33,521 bases of DNA from Sphaerobacteraceae bacterium (GCA_007695115.1 REEK01000066.1:1-33521), one strand, 5' to 3'; counted from the stretch's first letter, positions 15,291 through 23,767 are shown. Numbers and translations are program-made. Notes: a model not told the origin generated them from the sequence alone.

Positions 15291-16076
15291 TCAGGAATCG
15301 CTTGCCGCGGAACGAGCAAAGCTTGGCTTGCGGCGCTCGAGGAACGCTTCCATTCCCTCACTTTGCTCATCGCCATTGAACGCCGCGGCGAACAGTTTCG
15401 ACTCGTGGATCGTTCCAGACGAGAGCGAAGTCTCCATCGTGCGGTTGATCAGTTTCTTGCTGGCTGCCAGAGCCTCTGGGCCGTTTTCCATGAAGGTGAA
15501 GGCCATCTTGCGGGCCTGGTCCATCAGTTCATCTGCGGGATAGACGGCGTTGACGAGACCAATATCGAGCGCTTCGGCCGTCTCGATGTGCCGGCCACTG
15601 AAGATGATCTCTTTCGCACGGCCAATACCGACAATACGCGGCAAACGCTGGGTTCCGCCCCATCCTGGCGGAATTCCGAGGCCCACCTCCGGCTGCCCGA
15701 GCTTCACCCCGTCAGCGGCCAGTCGAACATCACAGGCGAGCGCAAGCTCACAGCCCCCGCCGAGGGCAAATCCGTTGATCACGCCGATCACTGGCTGTGG
15801 CATCTGCTCGATCGCATCACACATCTTGTTGCCACGGCGAGAGAACGCCACTGCGCCGTCGTGATCCTTCTCGCTCATCTCCTGAACATCCGCGCCAGCC
15901 ACGAACGCCTTTCCGGTTCCGGTAATGATGACCGCGCGCACGTCCTTATCGTCGCTCATCTCCTTGACCAGGTCAGTCAGTCCGAGAATCATCTCGGTGG
16001 TAAACGCGTTGAGCGCATCCGGCCGATTGATCGTAATGGTTGCAATACCGTCTTCTTTCTGGACCTCGAACGCCAT
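15291..16076 (-). CDS. Enoyl-CoA hydratase/isomerase (crotonase) family protein
   Basis: The 261-residue protein is a standard crotonase. The oxyanion-hole and first catalytic region is INGFALGGGCELALACD with its Glu, and the second is QPEVGLGIPPGWGGTQRLPR with the other Glu. Both acids being present supports hydration of trans-2-enoyl-CoA to 3-hydroxyacyl-CoA in beta-oxidation. The start region MAFEVQKEDGIATITINRP is typical, and ATG at 16076 follows AGGGGGAG. It sits between the carbonic anhydrase-like gene and etfB. Short- or medium-chain preference is not readable. Confidence 0.93.
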   Translation of the reverse strand: MAFEVQKEDGIATITINRPDALNAFTTEMILGLTDLVKEMSDDKDVRAVIITGTGKAFVAGADVQEMSEKDHDGAVAFSRRGNKMCDAIEQMPQPVIGVINGFALGGGCELALACDVRLAADGVKLGQPEVGLGIPPGWGGTQRLPRIVGIGRAKEIIFSGRHIETAEALDIGLVNAVYPADELMDQARKMAFTFMENGPEALAASKKLINRTMETSLSSGTIHESKLFAAAFNGDEQSEGMEAFLERRKPSFARSAASDS

Positions 16077-16112
16077 ATTCCGGCTCCCCCTTCACCCGAC
16101 ACCAGTGTCCGG

Positions 16113-16634
16113 TTATTTCGACATCAACCCGCGAAAACTCTGTCCTCGTGCGGAATACCGCGCAGCCTGCTGTATCAGGCCTTCCTGCTCTTCGGCGGTC
16201 ACTTCACGCCGGACCCGGGCGGGCATCCCGATTGCCAGCGAGGCATCCGGAATTTCCATCCGTTCCGACACCAGCGCTCCGGCTCCTATGATACTTCCGC
16301 GTCCGATGGTGGTGTACGACATGACAATCGCCCCCATGCCGATCAATGAACCATCACCGATCCGTGTGCCATGAATGATCGCCCGGTGGCCCACCGTCAC
16401 ATCATCACCCAGAATCGTCGGTGAATCGAAATCGAGATGCACCATCGTGTGTTCCTGGAGATTGGTTCGTTCGCCGATCCGGATCGGGCCAATGTCACCT
16501 CGAAGGACACACCCGAACCAGACGCTGGACCCAGAGCCGATCTCCACATCGCCAATGATCACTGCGTCCGGTGCGATAAACGCATCGTCAGCGATTTTCG
16601 GATACTTCCCCTCGAACTCATAGATCAGCGCCAC
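16113..16634 (-). CDS. Gamma-carbonic anhydrase-like left-handed beta-helix protein (YrdA/PaaY/CaiE type)
   Basis: The 173-residue protein has hexapeptide repeats of a left-handed beta helix (VIIGDVEIGSGSSVWFGCVLRGD). The metal-binding His pattern is seen in LQEHTMVHLDF and VGHRAIIHG. Close relatives are PaaY and CaiE thioesterase-like proteins and YrdA; some hydrolyse CoA thioesters, others hydrate CO2. Its position between an acyl-CoA dehydrogenase and an enoyl-CoA hydratase gene favours a CoA-linked role, which is inference. The frame is open to 16871, but GTG at 16634 follows GGGAGGGA and matches the family start. Confidence 0.87.
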   Translation of the reverse strand: MALIYEFEGKYPKIADDAFIAPDAVIIGDVEIGSGSSVWFGCVLRGDIGPIRIGERTNLQEHTMVHLDFDSPTILGDDVTVGHRAIIHGTRIGDGSLIGMGAIVMSYTTIGRGSIIGAGALVSERMEIPDASLAIGMPARVRREVTAEEQEGLIQQAARYSARGQSFRGLMSK

Positions 16635-16682
16635 TGGACAATCCCTCCCGACAACAATCACCGTGCAAGCGGTGACTTTACA

Positions 16683-16716
16683 CGAACGGCCAGGACACCG
16701 GATGCCTGGCCGTTCG
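16683..16716 (-). terminator. Intercistronic hairpin downstream of the acyl-CoA dehydrogenase gene
   Basis: CGAACGGCCAGG (16683-16694) pairs with CCTGGCCGTTCG (16705-16716), 12 bp with a 10-nt loop, 24 bases after the dehydrogenase stop. There is no U-tract on the minus strand, so partial termination or mRNA 3'-end protection is as likely as full termination. Confidence 0.5.
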
Positions 16717-16740
16717 ATCATTCCCTCATGGATCGAGGAT

Positions 16741-17955
16741 CTAGTCTGCGGTTGCGGTCTGCGTCTCCCAGGCCTGTGCCGGAGGCTGCGGACACCGCAG
16801 CGGGCGATCGGCCCGGTAGCCGAGCGCGTAATCTGCCTGCAACAACTGGTGAATCTCGCGGGTACCTTCATAGATCACGGCGCCACGCGAGTTCCGCATA
16901 TAACGCTCGACCGGGTATTCACCGGAGAATCCGTAGGCTCCGTGAATCTGGATCGCATCATTGGCGGCGTTGAACGCCTGGTCACAGGAAACCCACTTCG
17001 CAAGTGATGTCTCCCGCGTGTTTCGTTCACCACGGTTCTTGAGTTCTGCTGCCTGCATGACCAGCAGTCTGGAGGTCTCATACCCGGCAACCATCTTCGA
17101 AACCATCTGCTTGACGAGCTGGAACTGCCCGATCTCCTGGCCGAACGCCTCGCGCTCGTGGCAGTAGCTCCGGCTGGCGTCCAGGCTGGCGCGGATCAGG
17201 CCAACGGCTCCAGCGGCCACGGTAAAGCGGCCCTGATCGATCGCACTCATGGCGATCTTGAAGCCTTCGCCCTCTTCGCCGATCATGTTCTCGGCAGGGA
17301 CCCGGACGTTGTTGAACGCAATCCAGCCAGTATCGCCAGCGCGAACGCCGAGCTTGGCGTGGAACGAACCGGTGGTGAGACCTTCCATTCCGCGCTCGAG
17401 CACAAACGCGGCCAGTCCGCGATGCTTCTGCTCTGGATCGAGCGTAGCAAACACCAGCATGTGATCAGCGGTGTTGGCCAGCGAGATCCATGCCTTTTCA
17501 CCATTCAGTACATAGTGATCGCCATCTTTGACGGCGCGCGTCTGGATGTTTCCGGCGTCAGAACCTGCGCCTGGCTCGGTCAGTCCAAAGGTGCCAAGTT
17601 TGGTGCCTTCGGCCTGCGGACGAAGCCACTTCTCCTTCTGCTCCTCGGTGGCCCACTGGTGCAGTGTCAGACTGTTGAGGCCAACGTGAACGCTCATGAC
17701 GACGCGCAGGAACGTATCGACGGCTTCCATCTCTTCGCAGGCGAGCGCAAAGCTCACGTAATCGAACCCGCCACCACCGTAGCGCTCCGGAATCGGAATA
17801 CCGAGAATACCCTGCTCGCCCATCTTGTAGAGCACTTCCGGGTGAAACTCACTCTTCTGATCCCATTCCTGAATATGTGGCGCAACTTCACGCTCAGCAA
17901 ACTCGCGAACCATATCGCGAACCTGGCGCTGTTCCTCGTTTAGCCGAAAATCCAT
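16741..17955 (-). CDS. Acyl-CoA dehydrogenase
   Basis: The 404-residue flavoenzyme has all three domains of the family: N-terminal helices (MDFRLNEEQRQVRDMVREFAE), the central barrel with FGLTEPGAGSDAGN and GEKAWISLANTAD, and the C-terminal helices with QIHGAYGFSGEYPVERYMRN. The catalytic Glu is present in IYEGTREIHQ, the position used by short- and medium-chain enzymes. It oxidises acyl-CoA to enoyl-CoA and passes electrons to EtfAB, encoded downstream. ATG at 17955 follows GGGAGGA and is preferred over a further start at 17979. The last 25 residues (RPLRCPQPPAQAWETQTATAD) extend past the usual end and look disordered. Confidence 0.95.
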   Translation of the reverse strand: MDFRLNEEQRQVRDMVREFAEREVAPHIQEWDQKSEFHPEVLYKMGEQGILGIPIPERYGGGGFDYVSFALACEEMEAVDTFLRVVMSVHVGLNSLTLHQWATEEQKEKWLRPQAEGTKLGTFGLTEPGAGSDAGNIQTRAVKDGDHYVLNGEKAWISLANTADHMLVFATLDPEQKHRGLAAFVLERGMEGLTTGSFHAKLGVRAGDTGWIAFNNVRVPAENMIGEEGEGFKIAMSAIDQGRFTVAAGAVGLIRASLDASRSYCHEREAFGQEIGQFQLVKQMVSKMVAGYETSRLLVMQAAELKNRGERNTRETSLAKWVSCDQAFNAANDAIQIHGAYGFSGEYPVERYMRNSRGAVIYEGTREIHQLLQADYALGYRADRPLRCPQPPAQAWETQTATAD

Positions 17956-18031
17956 GCGGGTCCTCCCGTGTTCATTCAAGTCCGCAACGTACCGCCGGAG
18001 AGGTCTTTCCGGCCGCCCCGCTGCCGGCGGG

Positions 18032-18061
18032 AGTATAGGGCAGCCGCATCATTACGGTCAA
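18032..18061 (-). promoter_or_regulatory. Promoter for the acyl-CoA dehydrogenase/ETF gene set
   Basis: On the minus strand TTGACC (18056-18061), 18-base spacer, TATACT (18032-18037). It is 77 bases upstream of the dehydrogenase ATG. It would drive the dehydrogenase and, if the hairpin at 16683 is leaky, all genes to fixC. I see no clear regulator palindrome beside it. Confidence 0.65.
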
Positions 18062-18069
18062 TCATACCG

Positions 18070-18642
18070 TTATTCGTCACTACTTCGGGGAACATCCGCA
18101 GTGCGCGCTCCGCCGAAACACCAGCACTCTTCGAGTTCATCCAGTACCCGGTCGAGCAGTTCGTTGACGTCTCCAGGCTTCCCCGTCTCGATCTGAATAC
18201 TCGTCGCCGTCGGTAACGGCAGGTCATCGCGATCCAGATTCACGTTTATGCCGATACCAACAAGGATGTAGTGAACCTTCTGCCCTTCAATCGAGGATTG
18301 ACAGAGGATTCCGGCGATCTTCCGCCCTTCGACCATCAGGTCATTTGGAAGTTTTATGTCACATTGAACGCCGACCCATCGCTCGATCGCTCGTGAGACA
18401 GCATGGCCTACAAGCTCCGGAATATGTTCGAGCCGGTCCGGTGAGCAATCAGGTCGAGCGATCGCTGTCATCAGCAGCGAGGAGCCCGCCGGAGCGAGCC
18501 ACTGTCGCCCGTATTGTCCTCTTCCTGCCGTCTGCTCGCCAGCCACGATGACCACACCCGTGGGGGCACCCCGCCGGGCATGCTGACTCGCGTCATCCAT
18601 GGTAGAGCCAACGACTTCGTGTCGTTCGATGATCCAGTGCAC
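18070..18642 (-). CDS. birA: Biotin--[acetyl-CoA-carboxylase] ligase, catalytic-domain-only form
   Basis: The 190-residue protein is a biotin protein ligase catalytic domain: VVGSTMDDA, the biotinyl-AMP loop GRGQYGRQW (residues 40 on), KLPNDLMVEGRKIAGIL with the active Lys, and VGIGINVNL. It attaches biotin to the carboxylase carrier protein in the cytoplasm. It lacks the N-terminal DNA-binding domain of E. coli BirA, so it cannot repress biotin genes that way, and it is short at the C-terminus, lacking most of the SH3-like cap. The GTG start at 18642 directly abuts the TGA of the preceding gene (TGAGTG), so translation is probably coupled. Confidence 0.9.
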   Translation of the reverse strand: MHWIIERHEVVGSTMDDASQHARRGAPTGVVIVAGEQTAGRGQYGRQWLAPAGSSLLMTAIARPDCSPDRLEHIPELVGHAVSRAIERWVGVQCDIKLPNDLMVEGRKIAGILCQSSIEGQKVHYILVGIGINVNLDRDDLPLPTATSIQIETGKPGDVNELLDRVLDELEECWCFGGARTADVPRSSDE

Positions 18643-19938
18643 TCAGGACACCTGTATCGGGTTGCTGACCGTTGCTTCCGCGTTGTCGTCGATCAGCGTA
18701 ATGTGAACCGTGCGCACCCGTCGACGTTCGACGCGATCAACCGTAATCGTGATCGGTCCGGTATTCACCTGCTCACCCGGTTCGGGAATATGACCCAGCA
18801 CACGGGCAACCAGTCCACCGATCGTATCGCTGTCCGTTTCGGGAAGTGGCACACCCAGCAGATCCGATAGTTCGTCGACGTTCATGCCACCATCGACCGT
18901 TATGACGCCGTTCGAACCATATTCGAACTGTGGCAACTCTCGATCGTATTCATCCTGGATCTCGCCCACGATCTCCTCGATGATGTCCTCGATCGTCACC
19001 AGACCGGCGGTCCCGCCGTATTCATCAACCACTATTGCCAGATGAACCCGGGCTCGCTGGAGATCCTTGAGAAGATCGTCGACGCGTTTCGATTCCGGCA
19101 CGAACATCGCCGGGCGCATCAGTTCCGAGAGCGAAGCCGTGCCGACGTCGTCGTTCACATAGCGCAGCAGATCCTTGGCATAGACGATTCCGCGGACCTG
19201 ATCAATGGAATCCTCGAAAACAGGAATCCGGGAGTGTCCTGCACTTTGCGCCACACTGACAACGTCGCGGACCGATGTATCCAGGGCCACAGCCACCACG
19301 TCTGGTCTCGGCACCATGATCTCCCGGGCGAACGCTTCCTCAAGACTGAGGATGCCCGAGATCATTTCGTGCTCGTCATGCGGAATCTCACGTCGTTCAC
19401 CGGAATCAGTATCCGTGGCTGGTGAGGAATCAGCGGCCTGCCATCCGTTCGAGGCTGTCTCATCATGCGTCTGGGATGTCCGCTCAACAGCAGCTGAGGC
19501 TCCGCTGTAGAGAATGAGGAACGGTCCCATCAGAACCGAAATCACATTCCCGATCCGCTGAATGATCGGAGCATCGGACAGATGATAGCGATCTACCACC
19601 GCTTCAGGAATCAACCGACCGATCAACACGACGACGAGCATGATCGCCGGCAACACGGCTATAAGCCATGCCAGCGACAGAACTCGTACTGTCAGGTGAG
19701 CTACCGCCGCGCCAATGACCAGCACCGCGACGAGCGTAGCGGCATCAACAGCCGAGCGAAGTTCCCCGTGTTGATCGACTCCACGATCGGAACCTCCACC
19801 GCTGGAACCACTCTCGACAATCTCACGAATAGTCAATCGGTGGCGCTTTTGCAGGCTTGCATCTACGATGCCTGCTGACACAAGCAGCAGGAACGCGAGG
19901 GTCAGGATGATTACTTCGATCCAGGTCTCGACACTCAT
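18643..19938 (-). CDS. CNNM/HlyC-CorC-type membrane protein with CBS pair
   Basis: The 431-residue protein has an N-terminal membrane region with about four hydrophobic stretches (IEVIILTLAFLLLVSAGIV, then TLVAVLVIGAAVAHLTVRVL and others), a variable hydrophilic insert, a CBS-domain pair (EIMVPRPDVVAVALDTSV through VDEYGGTAGLVTIEDIIEEIVG) and the C-terminal CorC_HlyC domain (TDSDTIGGLVARVLGHIPEPG). Relatives are implicated in Mg2+/Co2+ efflux and the CBS pair binds adenine nucleotides. The membrane part is only loosely DUF21-like. ATG at 19938 follows AGGAGGG. It sits 95 bases after prs and may belong to the glmU-prs transcript. Being tied to birA by a TGA/GTG junction has no obvious metabolic reason. 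Confidence 0.82.
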   Translation of the reverse strand: MSVETWIEVIILTLAFLLLVSAGIVDASLQKRHRLTIREIVESGSSGGGSDRGVDQHGELRSAVDAATLVAVLVIGAAVAHLTVRVLSLAWLIAVLPAIMLVVVLIGRLIPEAVVDRYHLSDAPIIQRIGNVISVLMGPFLILYSGASAAVERTSQTHDETASNGWQAADSSPATDTDSGERREIPHDEHEMISGILSLEEAFAREIMVPRPDVVAVALDTSVRDVVSVAQSAGHSRIPVFEDSIDQVRGIVYAKDLLRYVNDDVGTASLSELMRPAMFVPESKRVDDLLKDLQRARVHLAIVVDEYGGTAGLVTIEDIIEEIVGEIQDEYDRELPQFEYGSNGVITVDGGMNVDELSDLLGVPLPETDSDTIGGLVARVLGHIPEPGEQVNTGPITITVDRVERRRVRTVHITLIDDNAEATVSNPIQVS

Positions 19939-20033
19939 GATTCGTGCCCTCCTGGACCGCAAGCAGGGTCAGGGTCGGAATCGTCGCTTGTTTCTTGCGT
20001 CATCGAATGATTCGCTCCTCGATTCAAACAGGA

Positions 20034-20969
20034 TCAGGTAAACAGTGCGCTGATGCTCAGGTCTTTGTGGATTCGCATGATCGCCTCAGCGAGCAGCGGC
20101 GCCACACTCAGTTGGTCGATTTTCTCCGGTGCATCATCCCGGAGCGGAATGGTATCAGTCACATAGACCTTTTCAATGTTCGACTTCCCGATAAGGTCTA
20201 GCGCATCTCCAGCAAAGATCCCGTGTACCGCTGCGGCCCGGACGCTCTTCGCTCCGCGCGAGAGCAGTAGATCGGCCGCCTTGGAGAGCGTTCCGCCTCC
20301 GGCAATCATGTCATCCACGATAACGGCGTTCTTGCCTTCGACATCGCCAACCATCTCGATGACTTCGGTCTGCTCCGGCTTCGGGTGCTGCTTGGAGATA
20401 ATCGCCAGCGACCCGCCGGCCCGCTTCCGGAATTCGTCAGCACGACCCACACCACCAGAATCGGGACTGACCACTACCAGGTCTTCGAGTCCCAGACGCC
20501 GGAAATGTGAGGCGAGGATCGGTGTAGCCCGGAGATGATCGACCGGAATGTCAAAGAATCCCTCGATGGCTGGCGCGTGGAGATCGAGCGTCAGAATCCG
20601 ATCCGCCCCGGCCGTTACCAGAAGGTTCGCCACCAGTTTGGCGCTGATTGGCTCACGCCCCGTTGTCTTCTTCTCCTGCCGGGCATATGCGTAGTACGGA
20701 ATTACCGCCGTTACCCGAGCTGCCGATGCGCGCCTGACTGCATCGAGGATGATCAGCATCTCCATCAGGTTATGGTTGACCGGATCACACATCGCCTGAA
20801 TGACAAAAACGTCCGAGCCCCGGACATTCTCATCAAGCTTCACCTGAGTCTCGCCGTTGCCAAAATTACTGACCACCGCTCGTCCCAGCGGCGCTTCCAG
20901 CACTCCCATAATGGCTTCCGAGAGAGCCGGGTTTGCATTTCCGGCAAAAACCTGGAGCCGTCCATCCAT
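20034..20969 (-). CDS. prs: Ribose-phosphate pyrophosphokinase (PRPP synthetase)
   Basis: The 311-residue protein makes PRPP from ribose 5-phosphate and ATP for nucleotide, histidine and tryptophan synthesis. Signatures are FGNGETQVKLDENVRG, the flexible-loop region YYAYARQEKK, the metal site LTLDLHAPAIEGFF and the PRPP-binding loop VIVDDMIAGGGTLSKAA. Length is normal. The start is either ATG at 20969 or GTG at 20972; the ATG is chosen, and the two codons overlap the TGA of glmU, which implies coupled translation. The glmU-prs order is well known from Bacillus and many other bacteria. Confidence 0.97.
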   Translation of the reverse strand: MDGRLQVFAGNANPALSEAIMGVLEAPLGRAVVSNFGNGETQVKLDENVRGSDVFVIQAMCDPVNHNLMEMLIILDAVRRASAARVTAVIPYYAYARQEKKTTGREPISAKLVANLLVTAGADRILTLDLHAPAIEGFFDIPVDHLRATPILASHFRRLGLEDLVVVSPDSGGVGRADEFRKRAGGSLAIISKQHPKPEQTEVIEMVGDVEGKNAVIVDDMIAGGGTLSKAADLLLSRGAKSVRAAAVHGIFAGDALDLIGKSNIEKVYVTDTIPLRDDAPEKIDQLSVAPLLAEAIMRIHKDLSISALFT

Positions 20970-22384
20970 CACGCCTCAGACGTCCCTTCCCCGTCCACGT
21001 GAGCGCGCCTGTCGTGACCCCGCTTACTCCGTGCCGGGACCCCGACGACCGTCTCACCCGAACCCACATCCCGATTGACAACACTCCCCGCGCCGGTAAT
21101 CGCCCGTTCACCAACCGAGACCGGCGCAACCAGCATCGTATCGCTCCCGATAAAGCTATGGTTCCCGATTATCGTGCGATGCTTTTCACGTCCATCATAG
21201 TTGCAGGTCACCGTTCCCGCACCGATGTTGACATCTTCACCGATCGTCGCATCGCCGAGGTAGCTGAAGTGCCCCACCCGGCTCGATCGGCCAAGGCTAC
21301 TGTTCTTCACTTCGGCAAAGTTCCCGATATGCACGTCGTCCGCCAGTTCCGCGCCTGCCCGCAAGTGAGCAAATGGCCCGACATGAACCCGATCACCGAC
21401 CCTGGCGTATTCCAGATGCGACGCGTCGATCTGACAATCATTCCCGATCACGCTATCCGTGATAACGCTCTTCGGCCCGATCGTCGCCCCCTCGCCGATC
21501 GTCGTCTCGCCTCTGATAATCGTAAATGGCTCGATCCGGCTATCCATTCCGATCTGAACCGAATCATCGATGAACGTGGACGCTGGATCAGCGATCGTGA
21601 CCCCACCACGCATCAGCCGGTCGAGAATACGCTTCTTCAGAATCTGCTCAGCCCGGGCGAGTTCGACACGATCGTTCACGCCATAGGCCACCGATGGATC
21701 AGTCTGAACAGCAACGACGGCCACGGACATCGAATCATCCTTCGCGGCCATCTCCACCAGCGATGTCAGGTAGTACTCGCCGTTTGCAGCCCGCGGAATC
21801 TGCGATAAATGGCGCTCCATCCAGGCACGCTCGTAGCATGAGATGCCGGAGTAGATCTCCACCGGGCCATCATATTTCCGGGAATCATCCCGGGCTTCCA
21901 CAATTCCGACAATCTGTCCCGCGCTTCGGCGGACACGACCGTATGCGGCCGGATCATCCAGAATTGTCGTCAGCAGGGTAATCAGCGCGCCAGAATCGAG
22001 AATGGTCTCAGTGAGAGATTCGATCGCCGAACGCTCCAGCAACGGATGATCGCCGAAGAGCACCGCAACGTGGGTGATGTCGTCGCTGAGTTGATCGAAG
22101 GCACAGGCGGCCGCGTGCCCGGTGCCCAGTTGCTCATCCTGCCAGGCCACCGCTACCCCTTCGGGAAGAGAGCCGGCAATCTCAGCCTTTGCAGGGCTAA
22201 GCACTACGATTCGCTGGGAGACCACCGGGAGGTCTGCCGCACGCAAAACGTAATCCAGCATCGGTTTGCCGGACAATGGCTGCAGTTCTTTCGGGGTACG
22301 AGATTTCATTCGCGTGCCGAGGCCGGCCGCGAGAATAATCACTGCGATGTTCGAGCTGGAGCCGTTAGGGTCGTCTGTCGACAC
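20969..22384 (-). CDS. glmU: Bifunctional N-acetylglucosamine-1-phosphate uridyltransferase/glucosamine-1-phosphate acetyltransferase
   Basis: The 471-residue protein carries out the last two steps to UDP-GlcNAc for peptidoglycan. The N-terminal Rossmann domain begins VIILAAGLGTRMKSRTPKEL and has GTGHAAACA and LFGDHPLL. From about residue 255 a left-handed beta-helix carries the acetyltransferase with RAGAELADDVHIGNFAEVKNS and GAGTVTCNYDG (key residues His/Tyr/Asn). The tail SKRGHDRRAHVDGEG is long and basic. In the uridyltransferase motif the usual Asp of FGD is kept. The start is GTG at 22384. It lies 51 bases downstream of a tRNA-Gln gene and overlaps prs. Confidence 0.96.
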   Translation of the reverse strand: MSTDDPNGSSSNIAVIILAAGLGTRMKSRTPKELQPLSGKPMLDYVLRAADLPVVSQRIVVLSPAKAEIAGSLPEGVAVAWQDEQLGTGHAAACAFDQLSDDITHVAVLFGDHPLLERSAIESLTETILDSGALITLLTTILDDPAAYGRVRRSAGQIVGIVEARDDSRKYDGPVEIYSGISCYERAWMERHLSQIPRAANGEYYLTSLVEMAAKDDSMSVAVVAVQTDPSVAYGVNDRVELARAEQILKKRILDRLMRGGVTIADPASTFIDDSVQIGMDSRIEPFTIIRGETTIGEGATIGPKSVITDSVIGNDCQIDASHLEYARVGDRVHVGPFAHLRAGAELADDVHIGNFAEVKNSSLGRSSRVGHFSYLGDATIGEDVNIGAGTVTCNYDGREKHRTIIGNHSFIGSDTMLVAPVSVGERAITGAGSVVNRDVGSGETVVGVPARSKRGHDRRAHVDGEGTSEA

Positions 22385-22435
22385 AGTTCCCTGGCGTTAC
22401 TGATGAGCGTCGCCTGCTCACGATTCGCAGTCCGG

Positions 22436-22506
22436 CTGGCGGGCCAGGATTCGAACCTGGAACAAAGGCTCCAAAGGCCCTTGTGATACCCTTTCACCAC
22501 CCGCCA
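22436..22506 (-). tRNA. tRNA-Gln (anticodon UUG)
   Basis: The minus strand folds into a full cloverleaf of 71 nt. The acceptor is TGGCGGG/CCCGCCA, the D stem GTGA/TCAC, the anticodon stem AGGGC/GCCTT with loop CTTTGGA, and the T arm CCAGG-TTCGAAT-CCTGG. Anticodon TTG is at 22472-22474. The U1-A72 pair and G73 are features of bacterial tRNA-Gln. The 3' CCA is not encoded (the next bases are CCG), so it must be added after transcription. Confidence 0.95.
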
Positions 22507-22527
22507 TCGGTGATTTGCGCAACGTGA

Positions 22528-22557
22528 ATCCTACCGAGTTTCAGCTTACCCTGTCAA
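22528..22557 (-). promoter_or_regulatory. Promoter for tRNA-Gln and possibly glmU-prs
   Basis: TTGACA (22552-22557), 18-base spacer, TAGGAT (22528-22533) on the minus strand. Transcription would begin about 15 bases before the tRNA. No terminator is seen between the tRNA and glmU, so the same promoter may serve both. Confidence 0.7.
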
Positions 22558-22633
22558 CCGGGATCGCGCCGGGACTGCTCTCCGGAGCCGCGGTTGCGCC
22601 ACCAACCCCGAAGAGCGCGAACGTATCGGTGGT

Positions 22634-23767
22634 CTACAGCTCGGACAGCAAGCCGGTCAGCAACGCGGTTCGTTCTACCAGTCCGGAGACCTTGATGTGC
22701 TCGGAATCGGCGTGGCCACCATTTCCGGTGCAACCCAGACCGTCGATCGTGGTTGCTCCGACAGCCGCCGTGAAGTTGCCATCACTGGCCCCACCGGTCG
22801 AGGCCTCCTGCAAATCGAGTCCCAGCTTCTGACCAATCGCATGCGCCTGCTGGAATGCGGCGGCGATTGCCTCGGTTCGCTCCATCGGTGGGCGATTCAG
22901 ATCGCCTTCCACCGTCACCGACGCACCCGGCACCGACGCCCGGCATCCCCGGATCGCTTCAACGGTGCGTTCGGCCTCGTCCATCGTCACAGCTCGCAGA
23001 TCGACGAGTGCATCAGCCTCAGCCGCGACTACGTTTCGACGGGTGCCGCCTGAGATCACCCCGACATTCACCGTGGTGCCCAGATCGTAATCGGTCAGCG
23101 AATGCAGGTACTGGATCTGATTGGCGAGCTCCTGGATGGCGCTCACCCCGGCCTTTGGATCTGCACCAGCGTGAGAAGCCTTACCCGTCACCTTCACGGT
23201 GAACATGCCGACGCCTTTGCGGGCGGTCTTCAGAGCTCCATGTGGCGGGACCGGTGGCTCCAGGCAGAGCACCAGATCGCTCTCCTTAGCCAGTTCTTCG
23301 ATCACAGGACGAGAGGCAGGGCTGCCCATCTCTTCTTCCGTGTTGATCAGCCATTTGATGGGCCGGTGATCCAGGTTCTGTTCCTGAATCGCCCGCATCG
23401 CCTCCAGCATCATTGCAACGCTGGCCTTCATGTCGAAAATGCCCGGTCCGCGAGCAATGTCACCGTCGATGGACCATGGCAGCCGCTCGATCGTGCCGAC
23501 TGGCCACACGGTATCGATGTGCGTCATTACCAGAATCTGCCCCGATTTCGAGCCATTGCCCGGCCAGGAGGCAATCGTCAAATCGCCCCACTCGGACTGG
23601 TCGCGACTCTCGATGCTCGCGCCGAGCTTCTCACACTCCGAACGCAGATACTGCACCAGTTTGTCGATTGCAGCTTTGTCCGTACTGGGTGATTCCATCC
23701 GGACGATCGTCTCCAGCGACGCCAGCAGTGCGTCCTGACGCTTCGCCACATCCTCGATCGTGATCAT
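22634..23767 (-). CDS. M20-family metallopeptidase (ArgE/DapE/carboxypeptidase G2-like)
   Basis: The 377-residue enzyme has the two-zinc M20 site: VMTHIDTVWPVG (His, Asp), GPGIFDMKAS (bridging Asp), NTEEEMGS (catalytic Glu pair), LCLEPPVP (Glu) and the C-terminal GNGGHADSEH (His). The dimerisation insert contains VTGKASHAGADPKAG, as in carboxypeptidase G2 and similar glutamate-releasing peptidases, and this subgroup is the nearest match I recognise. No signal peptide is visible, so it is probably cytoplasmic. ATG at 23767 follows AAGGGA; the frame is open to 23845 but that part overlaps the NYN gene. It lies 31 bases after the NYN-domain gene on the same strand. Confidence 0.9.
   Translation of the reverse strand: MITIEDVAKRQDALLASLETIVRMESPSTDKAAIDKLVQYLRSECEKLGASIESRDQSEWGDLTIASWPGNGSKSGQILVMTHIDTVWPVGTIERLPWSIDGDIARGPGIFDMKASVAMMLEAMRAIQEQNLDHRPIKWLINTEEEMGSPASRPVIEELAKESDLVLCLEPPVPPHGALKTARKGVGMFTVKVTGKASHAGADPKAGVSAIQELANQIQYLHSLTDYDLGTTVNVGVISGGTRRNVVAAEADALVDLRAVTMDEAERTVEAIRGCRASVPGASVTVEGDLNRPPMERTEAIAAAFQQAHAIGQKLGLDLQEASTGGASDGNFTAAVGATTIDGLGCTGNGGHADSEHIKVSGLVERTALLTGLLSEL

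Noticed and set aside
15171-16349. 392-residue open frame on the plus strand
   Set aside because: It lies opposite etfB, the enoyl-CoA hydratase and the carbonic anhydrase-like genes, which have clear family motifs; its own translation matches no family and is rich in Arg, His and Ser.
20933-21808. 291-residue open frame on the plus strand
   Set aside because: It is antisense to glmU, whose beta-helix repeats explain the His/Arg/Asp-rich pattern on this strand.
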